Shown here: positions 32,636 through 39,706 of the stretch, in pieces
How the letters are laid out: each line of letters begins with the position of its first letter
Position numbering within the stretch: position 1 is the stretch's first letter
Source: Pseudomonas syringae
Lineage (GTDB): Bacteria > Pseudomonadota > Gammaproteobacteria > Pseudomonadales > Pseudomonadaceae
Assembly (NCBI RefSeq): GCF_021606685.1
Contig: NZ_WKCB01000051.1
Location: 1 to 41,138 of the forward strand
Reading direction: 5' to 3'
Length of the DNA stretch: 41,138 nucleotides
Program-made: the position numbers and the translations under genes
Notes under the pieces: model-generated
Told to the model about the DNA's origin: nothing
What the model saw: only the letters and a program-made list of their open reading frames with translations
Database searches by the model: none

Positions 32636-33421
32636 ATGCGTAAACAATTGATGATCCCTGCCCTGCTGGCGATGAGCGTTGCCTTGGCGGCCTGCTCCAC
32701 CCCGCCGAACGCGAACCTGGAAAACGCACGGACCAACTTCTCGGCCCTGCAAACCAACCCGCAAGCCACCAAGCTCGCCGCCCTTGAAACCAAGGACGCC
32801 AGCGAATGGCTGGACAAGGCAGACAAGGCCTACCGCGACAAGGAAGACGAGAAGAAAGTCGACCAGCTGGCCTACCTGACCAACCAGCGTGTTGAAGTGG
32901 CCAAAGACACCATCGTGCTGCGCGAATCCGAAGCCAAGCTGAAAAACGCTGGCGACGAACGTGCCCGCGCCCTGCTGGACGCCCGTGATGCGCAGATCAA
33001 GCAGCTGCAAGACAGCCTGAACGCCAAGCAGACCGATCGCGGCACGCTGGTAACCTTCGGTGACGTGCTGTTCGCCACCAACAAGTCCGACCTGAAATCC
33101 AGCGGCCTGGTGAACATCACCAAGCTGGCGCAGTTCCTGCGCGATAATCCGGACCGTAAAGTGATCGTCGAAGGCTACACCGACAGCACCGGTTCCGATT
33201 CGTACAACCAGAGCCTGTCCGAGCGTCGTGCAGCCTCTGTACAACGTGCACTGGCTCAGCAAGGCGTGGACATCTCGCGCATCGTGACCCAGGGCTATGG
33301 CAAGGAATACCCGGTTGCCGATAACGGCAGCGTGTCGGGCCGCGCCATGAACCGCCGCGTTGAAGTGACCATCTCCAACGACAACCAGCCGGTTAAACCA
33401 CGTTCTTCCGTCGCTAACTGA
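32636..33421 (+). CDS. lptF: OmpA-family outer-membrane lipoprotein LptF
   Basis: 261 residues. The signal peptide has a lipobox LAAC with Cys20. A helical region (about 25-135) leads to an OmpA-like peptidoglycan-binding domain with LVTFGDVLFATNKSDL, EGYTDSTGSDSYNQSLSERRA and NRRVEV. It anchors the outer membrane to peptidoglycan. In P. aeruginosa LptF is envelope-stress (AlgU) regulated and aids survival under oxidative stress; I found no AlgU promoter with correct spacing here. AAAGGA is about 10 bases before the ATG. It ends at a strong terminator. Confidence 0.92.
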   Translation: MRKQLMIPALLAMSVALAACSTPPNANLENARTNFSALQTNPQATKLAALETKDASEWLDKADKAYRDKEDEKKVDQLAYLTNQRVEVAKDTIVLRESEAKLKNAGDERARALLDARDAQIKQLQDSLNAKQTDRGTLVTFGDVLFATNKSDLKSSGLVNITKLAQFLRDNPDRKVIVEGYTDSTGSDSYNQSLSERRAASVQRALAQQGVDISRIVTQGYGKEYPVADNGSVSGRAMNRRVEVTISNDNQPVKPRSSVAN

Positions 33422-33437
33422 TGGATTGACGCGGGAT

Positions 33438-33468
33438 AAAAAAACCCACCTTACGGTGGGTTTTTTTT
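33438..33468. terminator. Bidirectional terminator after lptF
   Basis: AAAAAAACCCACC (33438-33450), loop TTAC, GGTGGG and T8 (33455-33468). The A-run on one side and T-run on the other allow it to end both lptF (+) and the convergent gene at 33474 (-). Confidence 0.95.
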
Positions 33469-33473
33469 GCCTG

Positions 33474-33788
33474 TCAGCCGCCGACTTTGCGGCCGGTGTC
33501 ATCGTCCGGCATCATGGCTTCCATGCCTTGACGACCGGCCATCAGCTTCTGGAGCATCTCTGGGTCCATCTGACCTTCAGAACCGCCAGAACCGCCAGAG
33601 CCTTGCGAACCGCCACCGCCGCCGAGAGCGCCGCCAGCAGCCTTCGACAACATCTCCATCAGCATCTTCATGGGGTCCAGTTTGTCTTTCTCTTCAGCAC
33701 CTTGCTTGCCTTGCGCGCCGCCCTGCTCCAGGCTTTCTTGCCCCCTGGCCATGCCCAACATTTTGCCGATAGCACCAATGTCCATCAT
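33474..33788 (-). CDS. Small Gly/Met-rich hypothetical protein
   Basis: 104 residues; not recognised. It is soluble and low in complexity. The N-terminal part is IGAIGKMLGMARGQ, the middle is Met/Leu helical (KMLMEMLSKAAGGALGG), and a Gly/Ser linker (GGGSQGSGGSGGSEG) is followed by MDPEMLQKLMAGRQGMEAMMP, a second Met-rich helix. Two candidate ATGs (33788 and 33785) follow GGAG; the second has the better 7-base spacing. A flexible linker joining two helices suggests a protein-binding role. Confidence 0.72.
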   Translation of the reverse strand: MMDIGAIGKMLGMARGQESLEQGGAQGKQGAEEKDKLDPMKMLMEMLSKAAGGALGGGGGSQGSGGSGGSEGQMDPEMLQKLMAGRQGMEAMMPDDDTGRKVGG

Positions 33789-33809
33789 TACGCTCCAAGA
33801 TTCGTTATT

Positions 33810-33858
33810 CGTAAGAAACCATCAGCAACACTGACAAACCAGTCAGTGGCTTCTTACG
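33810..33858. repeat. Two-tier inverted repeat
   Basis: Outer arms CGTAAGAA (33810-33817) and TTCTTACG (33851-33858) enclose CACTGAC (33829-33835) and GTCAGTG (33842-33848). The inner part shares CTGAC-N6-GTCAG with the site at 31966-31981. It is upstream of the Gly/Met-rich gene. Confidence 0.6.
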
Positions 33859-33909
33859 CGATACGGTTCCAGATATTTCCGCAATGAGGCGTGGTGGCTG
33901 ACGGGCGAG

Positions 33910-34236
33910 CTACTGCTGCAATTGCGGGGTTTCCTGACCCAAGCAGCGCACAGCCTGCTTCTTGTTATTAACCAGAACACCGCTCAAGCCCTTCTGCTCG
34001 GTATCAAACATCACCAGCACGCCATCCACGCACTGCGCCACTTGGGCGGCCGGGGTGAGCGAGATTTTGTAGTCCTCGCCCGGCACGGTCTTGAGCAGGG
34101 TGAAGTCGCTGAGCAGCAACGCATCTTGGGGTTTGGCGAAGTGCAGGTAGCCGTAGTACCAGAGGCAACCGACGGTACCGATGATGGTGCCGATGCCGGT
34201 GAGGATCAGCGGGATCATGTTGCGTTCTTCACTCAT
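33910..34236 (-). CDS. Small membrane-anchored hypothetical protein
   Basis: 108 residues with one N-terminal membrane helix (MIPLILTGIGTIIGTVGCLWYYG) and a C-terminal domain of about 70 residues with two Cys (VAQCVDGV, AVRCLGQE) that could pair, suggesting the domain faces the periplasm. No family recognised. Its ATG overlaps the stop of the upstream hydrolase by four bases (ATGA), so it should be translated with it. Confidence 0.75.
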   Translation of the reverse strand: MSEERNMIPLILTGIGTIIGTVGCLWYYGYLHFAKPQDALLLSDFTLLKTVPGEDYKISLTPAAQVAQCVDGVLVMFDTEQKGLSGVLVNNKKQAVRCLGQETPQLQQ

Positions 34237-35138
34237 TGCGGGTTCTCTGATGAATCAACATTGGGACGTGGGTAATTCGGGATTTCGCCCAGGCGGCGCA
34301 GGCCGTTGAAGTGCTGCGGGTCATCCAGGTAACGCAGCATCACGGTTTGCCAGGTCTTGTCGGCAAAGGTCTGCACATGCCCACCCCGGGTCAACTGCAA
34401 CACCCGTGGCGGCGGCGCGGCCTGGTACAGGCGGATGCCATTGGCCACGGGCACGATCGGGTCATCCAGGCTGTGAAACAGCAGCTTGGGCACGCCGGTC
34501 AGGCGGGGCATCGCATGGATCGCACTGTCAGCGTCCGGCACCAGCCAGGACAACGGCACCTGCAAGGGCCATGTTAACCAGGAGGTACTCAGCGCGAATT
34601 GTCCTACGTCACGGTAACTGGCCGGCACGCCGTCCAGCACCAGCGCCTTGAGCTGCGCCTGTCGCTCCGGGTGGGCCGCCAGGTAATGCACCGCCAACGC
34701 ACCGCCCAGGCTTTGGCCGAGGACGATCAGCGGTTGGCCCTGGGTGTCGGGGGCCTTGTCGATCCAGCTGAACGCGGCGTCAATGTCCTGGTAAATCGCC
34801 GGCAACGAGGGTTTGCCTTCCGACAGCCCATAACCGCGATAGTCCAGCAGCAAGACCTGATAGCCCTGCTCCGGCAGCCACCAACTGCCGCCCAGGTGCC
34901 AGGCCAGGTTGCCGCCGTTGCCATGCAGGTGCAGCACCGTACCCTTGAGCGGCACGCCGGATTTGGCCGGCAGCCACCACGCGTGCAGCTTCACACCGTC
35001 GGCAGTGGTGAGGGTGACGTCGCGGTACTGCAGGTGGGCTTTTTCCGGCGTGAACGGCAGGCCGGGCTCGGGGTAGAACAGCAGCGAGCTGCAGCCGTTC
35101 AAGGTGAGTAGCAGGCACAGAATGCCGAGGATTCTCAT
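34233..35138 (-). CDS. Alpha/beta-hydrolase lipoprotein
   Basis: 301 residues. The lipobox LNGC gives Cys16 as the lipidation site. The hydrolase has the oxyanion block HLHGNGGNLAWH, nucleophile S143 in VLGQSLGGAL, an Asp in FHSLDDPIVP (225/226) and His254 in RGGHVQTF, which forms a complete catalytic triad. It looks like an esterase or lipase-like enzyme facing the envelope; substrate unknown. The sequence after the Cys (SSLLFYPEPGLPF) has no inner-membrane retention Asp at position 2. It overlaps the next gene by four bases. Confidence 0.88.
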   Translation of the reverse strand: MRILGILCLLLTLNGCSSLLFYPEPGLPFTPEKAHLQYRDVTLTTADGVKLHAWWLPAKSGVPLKGTVLHLHGNGGNLAWHLGGSWWLPEQGYQVLLLDYRGYGLSEGKPSLPAIYQDIDAAFSWIDKAPDTQGQPLIVLGQSLGGALAVHYLAAHPERQAQLKALVLDGVPASYRDVGQFALSTSWLTWPLQVPLSWLVPDADSAIHAMPRLTGVPKLLFHSLDDPIVPVANGIRLYQAAPPPRVLQLTRGGHVQTFADKTWQTVMLRYLDDPQHFNGLRRLGEIPNYPRPNVDSSENPQ

Positions 35139-35192
35139 CCGTTGAAGCCTCGTGAATGGGTGGGTAATCGATCTTACAGGCTAGTGGAGATC

Positions 35193-35287
35193 AAATGTGG
35201 GAGCGGGCTTGCTCGCGAATGCTGTGTGTCAGCGAACATATTCGGCGCTGACCCACCGCATTCGCGAGCAAGCCCGCTCCCACATTT
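35193..35287. repeat. REPIN (GAGCGGGCTTGCTCGCGAA class)
   Basis: AAATGTGGGAGCGGGCTTGC and the inverse GCAAGCCCGCTCCCACATTT flank a loop of about 55 bases containing GTCAGCG/CGCTGAC. Same class as the element at 12114. It lies between the leftward DUF1704 gene stop and the upstream region of the hydrolase. Confidence 0.92.
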
Positions 35288-35315
35288 TTGATCCGGTTTC
35301 GCCCGGAAAATCCAT

Positions 35316-36593
35316 TTAAAGAATATTCGAGTAATCCGCCTCGATCCGGTCCAGGCTCAGGTGGTTGAGGAAGTTTGAGAAACACATCCACGCCGCCAGT
35401 GCGTTCATGTCACGGAACTGCTCCGGCAGGTACTTGGGCGGCACCACCAGGCCCTCGTCCACCAGTTGGCGCAGGGTGCGCATGTCTTCCAGGGTGGTCT
35501 TGCCGCAGAACAGCAGCGGCACTTGTTCCAGCTTGCCTTTGCGCACGGCCAGCTGGATGTAGTTGTAGACCATGATAAAGCCCTTGAGGTAGGACAGGTC
35601 CTTGGTGAACGGCAGGCCGTTCGGCACAGAGCCGCGGAAAACCCGACTGGCATTGCCGTAGCTTTCGGCCACTTCAAAGCCTTGCTCGCGGAAGAACTCG
35701 AACACCTGCAGGAAATCCGCGCCCTCCTCCACCATATGGATGGCGCGGGTACGGTTGGTCAATTTACGCAGGCGGCTCGGGTAGGAGGCAAAGGTGATGA
35801 TCTCCATCAAGATCGCCAGGCCCTCCTGGGTCACGGTGGACGACGGCGGCCCCTTGGACAGGAAGGTGCAGATCGGCTGGTTCTGGCCATTGAGCGTGGT
35901 GCCCACGTGCACCAGGCCCTCGTGCACTTCGAGGGCGCGCACGTCGCGGTCGTTGAACATCGCATCGGCGCGGATCTTGATGTAGTCGGCCCCCGCCGCG
36001 GCGTCGGCGACGATACCGTCGGACTCGAACACGCGGATGGTCTCTTCAGCCTCACCAAATACCTTGTTCAGTCGGGTTTGCAGCAACGCCACGGCGTCTT
36101 TGGCGGTGAGAGTCTTGGCTTCGTCCTTGAGGTCGCCACGGCCGTCGATATTGTTCAGGTAGTCGGAGAGCATCAGGCCCAGGTCAGCCAGGGTCGGGTC
36201 GCCCGCGTGGAAGGCATCGGAGGCGGCGCCATACAGTTCCTGGGAGATCAGGCCGAAGTCCTCGGTGCCGCGCGCTTCGAGCATACGCACCACCATGCGG
36301 TACTCACGGCACATGCGGCGCATGATCTGCCCCACCGGGCTGAACTGGCCGAGGCGGCGGGTGATGTCGCGTTCGATGTTCTGGAACTCCAGCTTGACTG
36401 CGCTGGAGTCAAAGGCAAGCGGGCGGTTCAGGTAATAGTCGCGGTCCACCTTGGGCATTTCCTTGCCCTTGCCCTTGAGGAATCCCTGGCGAATGTTCTC
36501 GTCCCACTTCACGGCGTCGAGGACGCGAATCGGTGTTTGTGCCAGCACAATGCGATCAGACAAGGTGCGTATCGTCTGCTGGTAATCGTCCAC
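35316..36593 (-). CDS. DUF1704 (QEGLA-motif) putative metallopeptidase
   Basis: 425 residues. It belongs to the family named for the QEGLA motif (called 'flavohemoglobin expression-modulating'). The motif H224-E-G-L-V-H229 is HExxxH, and E257 in VTQEGLA (255-260) lies 33 residues downstream, the layout of the metal site of MATCAP, the eukaryotic tubulin detyrosinase of the same DUF. RVFRGSV and FTKDLSYLKGF follow. No signal peptide. A cytoplasmic peptidase or carboxypeptidase is inferred; substrate unknown. It lies 21 bases after the lipoprotein gene at 36615 on the same strand, so an operon is likely. Confidence 0.85.
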   Translation of the reverse strand: MDDYQQTIRTLSDRIVLAQTPIRVLDAVKWDENIRQGFLKGKGKEMPKVDRDYYLNRPLAFDSSAVKLEFQNIERDITRRLGQFSPVGQIMRRMCREYRMVVRMLEARGTEDFGLISQELYGAASDAFHAGDPTLADLGLMLSDYLNNIDGRGDLKDEAKTLTAKDAVALLQTRLNKVFGEAEETIRVFESDGIVADAAAGADYIKIRADAMFNDRDVRALEVHEGLVHVGTTLNGQNQPICTFLSKGPPSSTVTQEGLAILMEIITFASYPSRLRKLTNRTRAIHMVEEGADFLQVFEFFREQGFEVAESYGNASRVFRGSVPNGLPFTKDLSYLKGFIMVYNYIQLAVRKGKLEQVPLLFCGKTTLEDMRTLRQLVDEGLVVPPKYLPEQFRDMNALAAWMCFSNFLNHLSLDRIEADYSNIL

Positions 36594-36614
36594 CCGGTGC
36601 TTCCTCTTAAAACG

Positions 36615-37160
36615 TTATTTGCCCGCGCGCCGGTAGCGCACGGCTTCAACGAACACATCGGCGTTGGCCGGGTCATCCAGGTAGGCAAATACCTGGCTCA
36701 TCGGGCTATCGATCAACACCCCGTCGCCTTCGACGGTTTCCACGGTATGGCCGCGCAACGCCTGCTGGCCTATGGCTTGGTGGACCTGCTCCAGGTCCAG
36801 GTTGTAGACCACCAATTCGTGTTTTTCGTCGATTTCAAATCCCGCCAGGATGAACTGCCCGCCGAGCTTGGCGGGCAACGGCGCCGACAAATACCAGCGA
36901 CTGCCATGGCGCGACACCGTAAACAGGTACTCATCACGCTGGCCCGGCTTGGCTGTAGGGTAGCTCACGGCTTTGTAGTGGTGTTTACCCGCACGGGTGA
37001 TCTGCAGGTTCAGCGGTTCGCCCCAGGCATTTTTGCTGGCCCACTGGCCCAGCAGTTCATCCGGCGCGGCCTCGCGCGCGGGCAGCGGGTCCTTGAAGGT
37101 CACGAGGCAACCGCTCAACAGCAGGAACACGGCGATTAGCGCGACACGCCAGGTTTTCAT
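36615..37160 (-). CDS. Hypothetical lipoprotein
   Basis: 181 residues. Signal peptide with lipobox LLSGC, Cys18. The mature part is a compact mostly beta domain with WASKNAWGEPLNLQIT, HHYKAVSYPT and RDEYLFTVSRHGSRWYLSAPLP, then a helical end. I do not recognise a named domain. The ATG at 37160 has GGGGTG 6 bases upstream; an earlier start would read through a REPIN and is rejected. It is upstream of, and probably co-transcribed with, the DUF1704 gene. Confidence 0.85.
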   Translation of the reverse strand: MKTWRVALIAVFLLLSGCLVTFKDPLPAREAAPDELLGQWASKNAWGEPLNLQITRAGKHHYKAVSYPTAKPGQRDEYLFTVSRHGSRWYLSAPLPAKLGGQFILAGFEIDEKHELVVYNLDLEQVHQAIGQQALRGHTVETVEGDGVLIDSPMSQVFAYLDDPANADVFVEAVRYRRAGK

Positions 37161-37176
37161 TGAACACCCCATCAGG

Positions 37177-37263
37177 TGTGGGAGCTGGCTTGCCTGCGAT
37201 ACAGGCACCTCGATACTTCAGGTAAACCGAGGTGATGCTATCGCAGGCAAGCCAGCTCCCACA
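37177..37263. repeat. REPIN (GAGCTGGCTTGCCTGCGAT class)
   Basis: TGTGGGAGCTGGCTTGCCTG and CAGGCAAGCCAGCTCCCACA surround a loop of about 45 bases. It belongs to a different REP class from the others in the window. It sits between the lipoprotein start and the TetR gene stop. Confidence 0.92.
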
Positions 37264-37288
37264 TAAAGCAGATCGCGCATAGGCTTGG

Positions 37289-38005
37289 CTAGACCGAGGC
37301 CAACACCAAATGCATGTAACGCTTGAGGATCTCAAGCATCTCGTCAGCGGTCAGAGGCTCTGCTCCGCCCAACAGGCACTGATATTCCATCCGACCGATT
37401 ATCGCCGTCAACACTTTGGCATCCTGTTGCGGCTCGCGCGAGCCCAATACCTGGAAAAACTGCCCGGTGCCCTGCAACAGGATCTGCTGATGGGAACGCA
37501 CCAACTCCGCGAGGCGCGGGTTGAGCAAGGCTTCCTGGCGAAAGGCCTGCTCGGCCATCAGGTGGTCGCGACGGTTGCTCAGTTGGCGCTGCACGTAATC
37601 GGCGGTCAGCCGCGCAATATCGTCGGCCAATTGCGAGCGCGACGCCGCGCTGCCATCGCCGTAGGCGACCATCTCGCGCAGCAGGCCTTCATTGCGCACC
37701 CAGAGCTTGCCCATGAAGGCGGCGCTGCGTTCCACGTATTGAGCGAAGGTATCGGTGAGCAGGTCATCGATATCCTTGAAATAGTAGGTGGTGGCCGACA
37801 ACGGCACCCCCGCCTCCGCCGCCACCGCGCGATGGCGCACGGCGCGCACGCCCTCGCGCACCACAATGCGCATGGCCGCATCGAGAATGTCTTGCCTGCG
37901 TTGCTCGCTGCCCCGACGACTGGCCTTGCGGCCCTGGTACTGGACGCTTTCAGCCACGGCAGCGGCAATGCCGGCGGCGCCTTCTTGAGCGATTACGCGG
38001 TTCAC
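37289..38005 (-). CDS. TetR-family transcriptional regulator
   Basis: 238 residues. After a 40-residue polar leader, the helix-turn-helix domain is visible (EQRRQDILDAAMRIVVREGVR and VRHRAVAAEAGVPLSATTYYF). The C-terminus is a helical ligand and dimer domain. The start is uncertain. The ATG at 38014 has AAGG immediately adjacent, too close; a GTG at 38005 lies 6 bases after AAGGA and is preferred. Target unknown. It lies between the leftward lipoprotein-DUF1704 pair and lysS, all on the same strand. Confidence 0.87.
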   Translation of the reverse strand: MNRVIAQEGAAGIAAAVAESVQYQGRKASRRGSEQRRQDILDAAMRIVVREGVRAVRHRAVAAEAGVPLSATTYYFKDIDDLLTDTFAQYVERSAAFMGKLWVRNEGLLREMVAYGDGSAASRSQLADDIARLTADYVQRQLSNRRDHLMAEQAFRQEALLNPRLAELVRSHQQILLQGTGQFFQVLGSREPQQDAKVLTAIIGRMEYQCLLGGAEPLTADEMLEILKRYMHLVLASV

Positions 38006-38072
38006 CACACACATCCTTGAATAGATCAAAACCTGGCGCTGTTTGCTTGACGCTTATAAACGCCGCATAAAA

Positions 38073-38096
38073 AAGCCGCCTTATAAAAGGCGGCTT
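38073..38096 (-). terminator. Terminator after lysS
   Basis: On the minus strand AAGCCGCCTT, a 4-base loop and AAGGCGGCTT form a perfect 10-bp stem, followed by TTTTTT. It starts 16 bases after the lysS stop. Confidence 0.93.
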
Positions 38097-38111
38097 GGGA
38101 TATCGCTACGG

Positions 38112-39611
38112 TTACGCTTGTGGCCGCATGTGCGGGAACAAGATCACATCGCGGATCGACGGCGAGTTGGTCAGCAACATCACCAGGCGGTCGATACCGA
38201 TACCTTCACCGGCCGTTGGCGGCATGCCGTATTCCAGAGCGCGGACGAAGTCGGCATCGTAGTGCATGGCTTCGTCATCGCCGGCGTCCTTGTCGGCCAC
38301 CTGGGCCATGAAGCGCTCGGCCTGGTCTTCCGCGTCGTTAAGCTCGGAGTAGGCGTTGGCGATTTCGCGACCGCCGATAAACAGCTCGAAACGGTCGGTG
38401 ACGTTCGGGTTGTCGTCGTTGCGACGGGCCAGCGGCGACACTTCGAACGGGTACTGGGTGATGAAGTGCGGCTGTTCCAGCTTGTGCTCCACCAGCTCTT
38501 CGAAAATCATCACCTGCAGTTTGCCCAGGCCTTCGAAGCCCAGCACCTTGGCGCCGGCTTTCTTGGCGATCGCGCGGGCCTTGTCGATGTCGTTGAGGTC
38601 GTCGGCGGCCAGCTCAGGGTTGTACTTGAGGATCGAATCGAACACCGACAGACGCACGAACGGCTCGCCGAAGTGGAACACCTTGTCGCCGTACGGCACG
38701 TCGGTGCTGCCCAGAACCAGCTGCGCCAATTCGCGGAACAGTTCTTCGGTGAGGTCCATGTTGTCTTCGTAGTCGGCGTAGGCCTGGTAGAACTCCAACA
38801 TGGTGAATTCCGGGTTGTGACGGGTCGAGACGCCTTCGTTACGGAAGTTGCGGTTGATCTCGAAGACTTTCTCAAAGCCACCCACTACCAGGCGCTTGAG
38901 GTACAGCTCTGGCGCGATACGCAGGAACATTTCCAGGTCCAGCGCGTTGTGGTGGGTTTCGAACGGCTTGGCTGCAGCACCACCGGGGATGGTTTGCAGC
39001 ATTGGGGTTTCCACTTCGAGGAAGTCCCGCGCCATCAGGAAGCTGCGGATGTGCGCGATAACCTGCGAACGCACGCGGAAGGTCTGACGCACGTCTTCGT
39101 TGACGATCAGGTCAACGTAGCGCTGGCGGTAGCGCTGCTCGGTGTCGGTCAGGCCGTGGTGCTTGTCCGGCAGCGGGCGCAGCGACTTGGTCAGCAGGCG
39201 CACGTTGGTCATCTCGACGTACAGGTCGCCCTTGCCGGAACGGGCCAGGGTGCCTTCGGCGGCGATGATGTCGCCCATGTCCCAGGTTTTCACCGAGGCC
39301 AGGGTTTCTTCAGGCAAGGTTTTGCGGTTGACGTAGACCTGGATACGCCCGGTCATGTCCTGGATCACCATGAACGAGCCACGGTTGAGCATGATGCGAC
39401 CTGCCACCTTGACCGGGATCGCAGCCTCTGCCAGCTCTTCCTTGGTCTTGTCCGCGTACTGTTTCTGCAAGGCATCGCAGTAGTTTTCGCGGCGGAAGTC
39501 GTTGGGGAAGGCGTTACCCTTGGCGCGCTCGGCAGCAAGCTTTTCCTTGCGCAGGGCGATCAGGGAGTTTTCTTCCTGTTGCAGGGCCTGGTCGAGTTGT
39601 TGGTCGCTCAT
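38112..39611 (-). CDS. lysS: Lysyl-tRNA synthetase, class II
   Basis: 499 residues (E. coli 505). It charges tRNA-Lys with lysine. The N-terminal anticodon-binding OB-fold (VKVAGRIMLNRG) and the class II motifs are present: RFRN-like FRNEGVSTRHNPEFTMLEF (motif 2) and GIGIDRLVMLLTNSPSIRDV (motif 3). The ATG at 39611 is chosen; the longer frame to 39698 adds an unlikely Pro/Gly leader that reads through a hairpin. It follows prfB by 95 bases on the same strand, as in many gamma-proteobacteria. Confidence 0.97.
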   Translation of the reverse strand: MSDQQLDQALQQEENSLIALRKEKLAAERAKGNAFPNDFRRENYCDALQKQYADKTKEELAEAAIPVKVAGRIMLNRGSFMVIQDMTGRIQVYVNRKTLPEETLASVKTWDMGDIIAAEGTLARSGKGDLYVEMTNVRLLTKSLRPLPDKHHGLTDTEQRYRQRYVDLIVNEDVRQTFRVRSQVIAHIRSFLMARDFLEVETPMLQTIPGGAAAKPFETHHNALDLEMFLRIAPELYLKRLVVGGFEKVFEINRNFRNEGVSTRHNPEFTMLEFYQAYADYEDNMDLTEELFRELAQLVLGSTDVPYGDKVFHFGEPFVRLSVFDSILKYNPELAADDLNDIDKARAIAKKAGAKVLGFEGLGKLQVMIFEELVEHKLEQPHFITQYPFEVSPLARRNDDNPNVTDRFELFIGGREIANAYSELNDAEDQAERFMAQVADKDAGDDEAMHYDADFVRALEYGMPPTAGEGIGIDRLVMLLTNSPSIRDVILFPHMRPQA

Positions 39612-39641
39612 GTCTTTAAATTTTCCATCACAGGTTCGTTG

Positions 39642-39660
39642 CCCCAGCCTGTGGCTGGGG
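39642..39660 (-). other. Hairpin between prfB and lysS
   Basis: CCCCAGC (39642-39648) and GCTGGGG (39654-39660) pair around a 5-base loop. The intergenic region also has a C-run and CTCCCACAG at 39684-39700, resembling a decayed REP tip. It may affect processing or attenuation between prfB and lysS. Confidence 0.5.
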
Positions 39661-39706
39661 ATCGCGGGGCAAGGACTAGGCGTCCCCCCCGCTCCCACAG
39701 AGGGTG

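Noticed and set aside
35466..37139. Antisense frames over the DUF1704 and lipoprotein genes, and similar ones over ppc and lysS
   Set aside because: No start signals and only codon-bias composition; the opposite strand carries recognised families.
37161..37208. Longer N-terminus for the lipoprotein at 36615
   Set aside because: The extension is translated REPIN sequence; the ATG at 37160 has a good ribosome site and gives a normal signal peptide.
5714..37263. CRISPR array made of the repeated palindromes
   Set aside because: Copies are single or paired, differ in class, are kilobases apart and have no regular spacers or cas genes.
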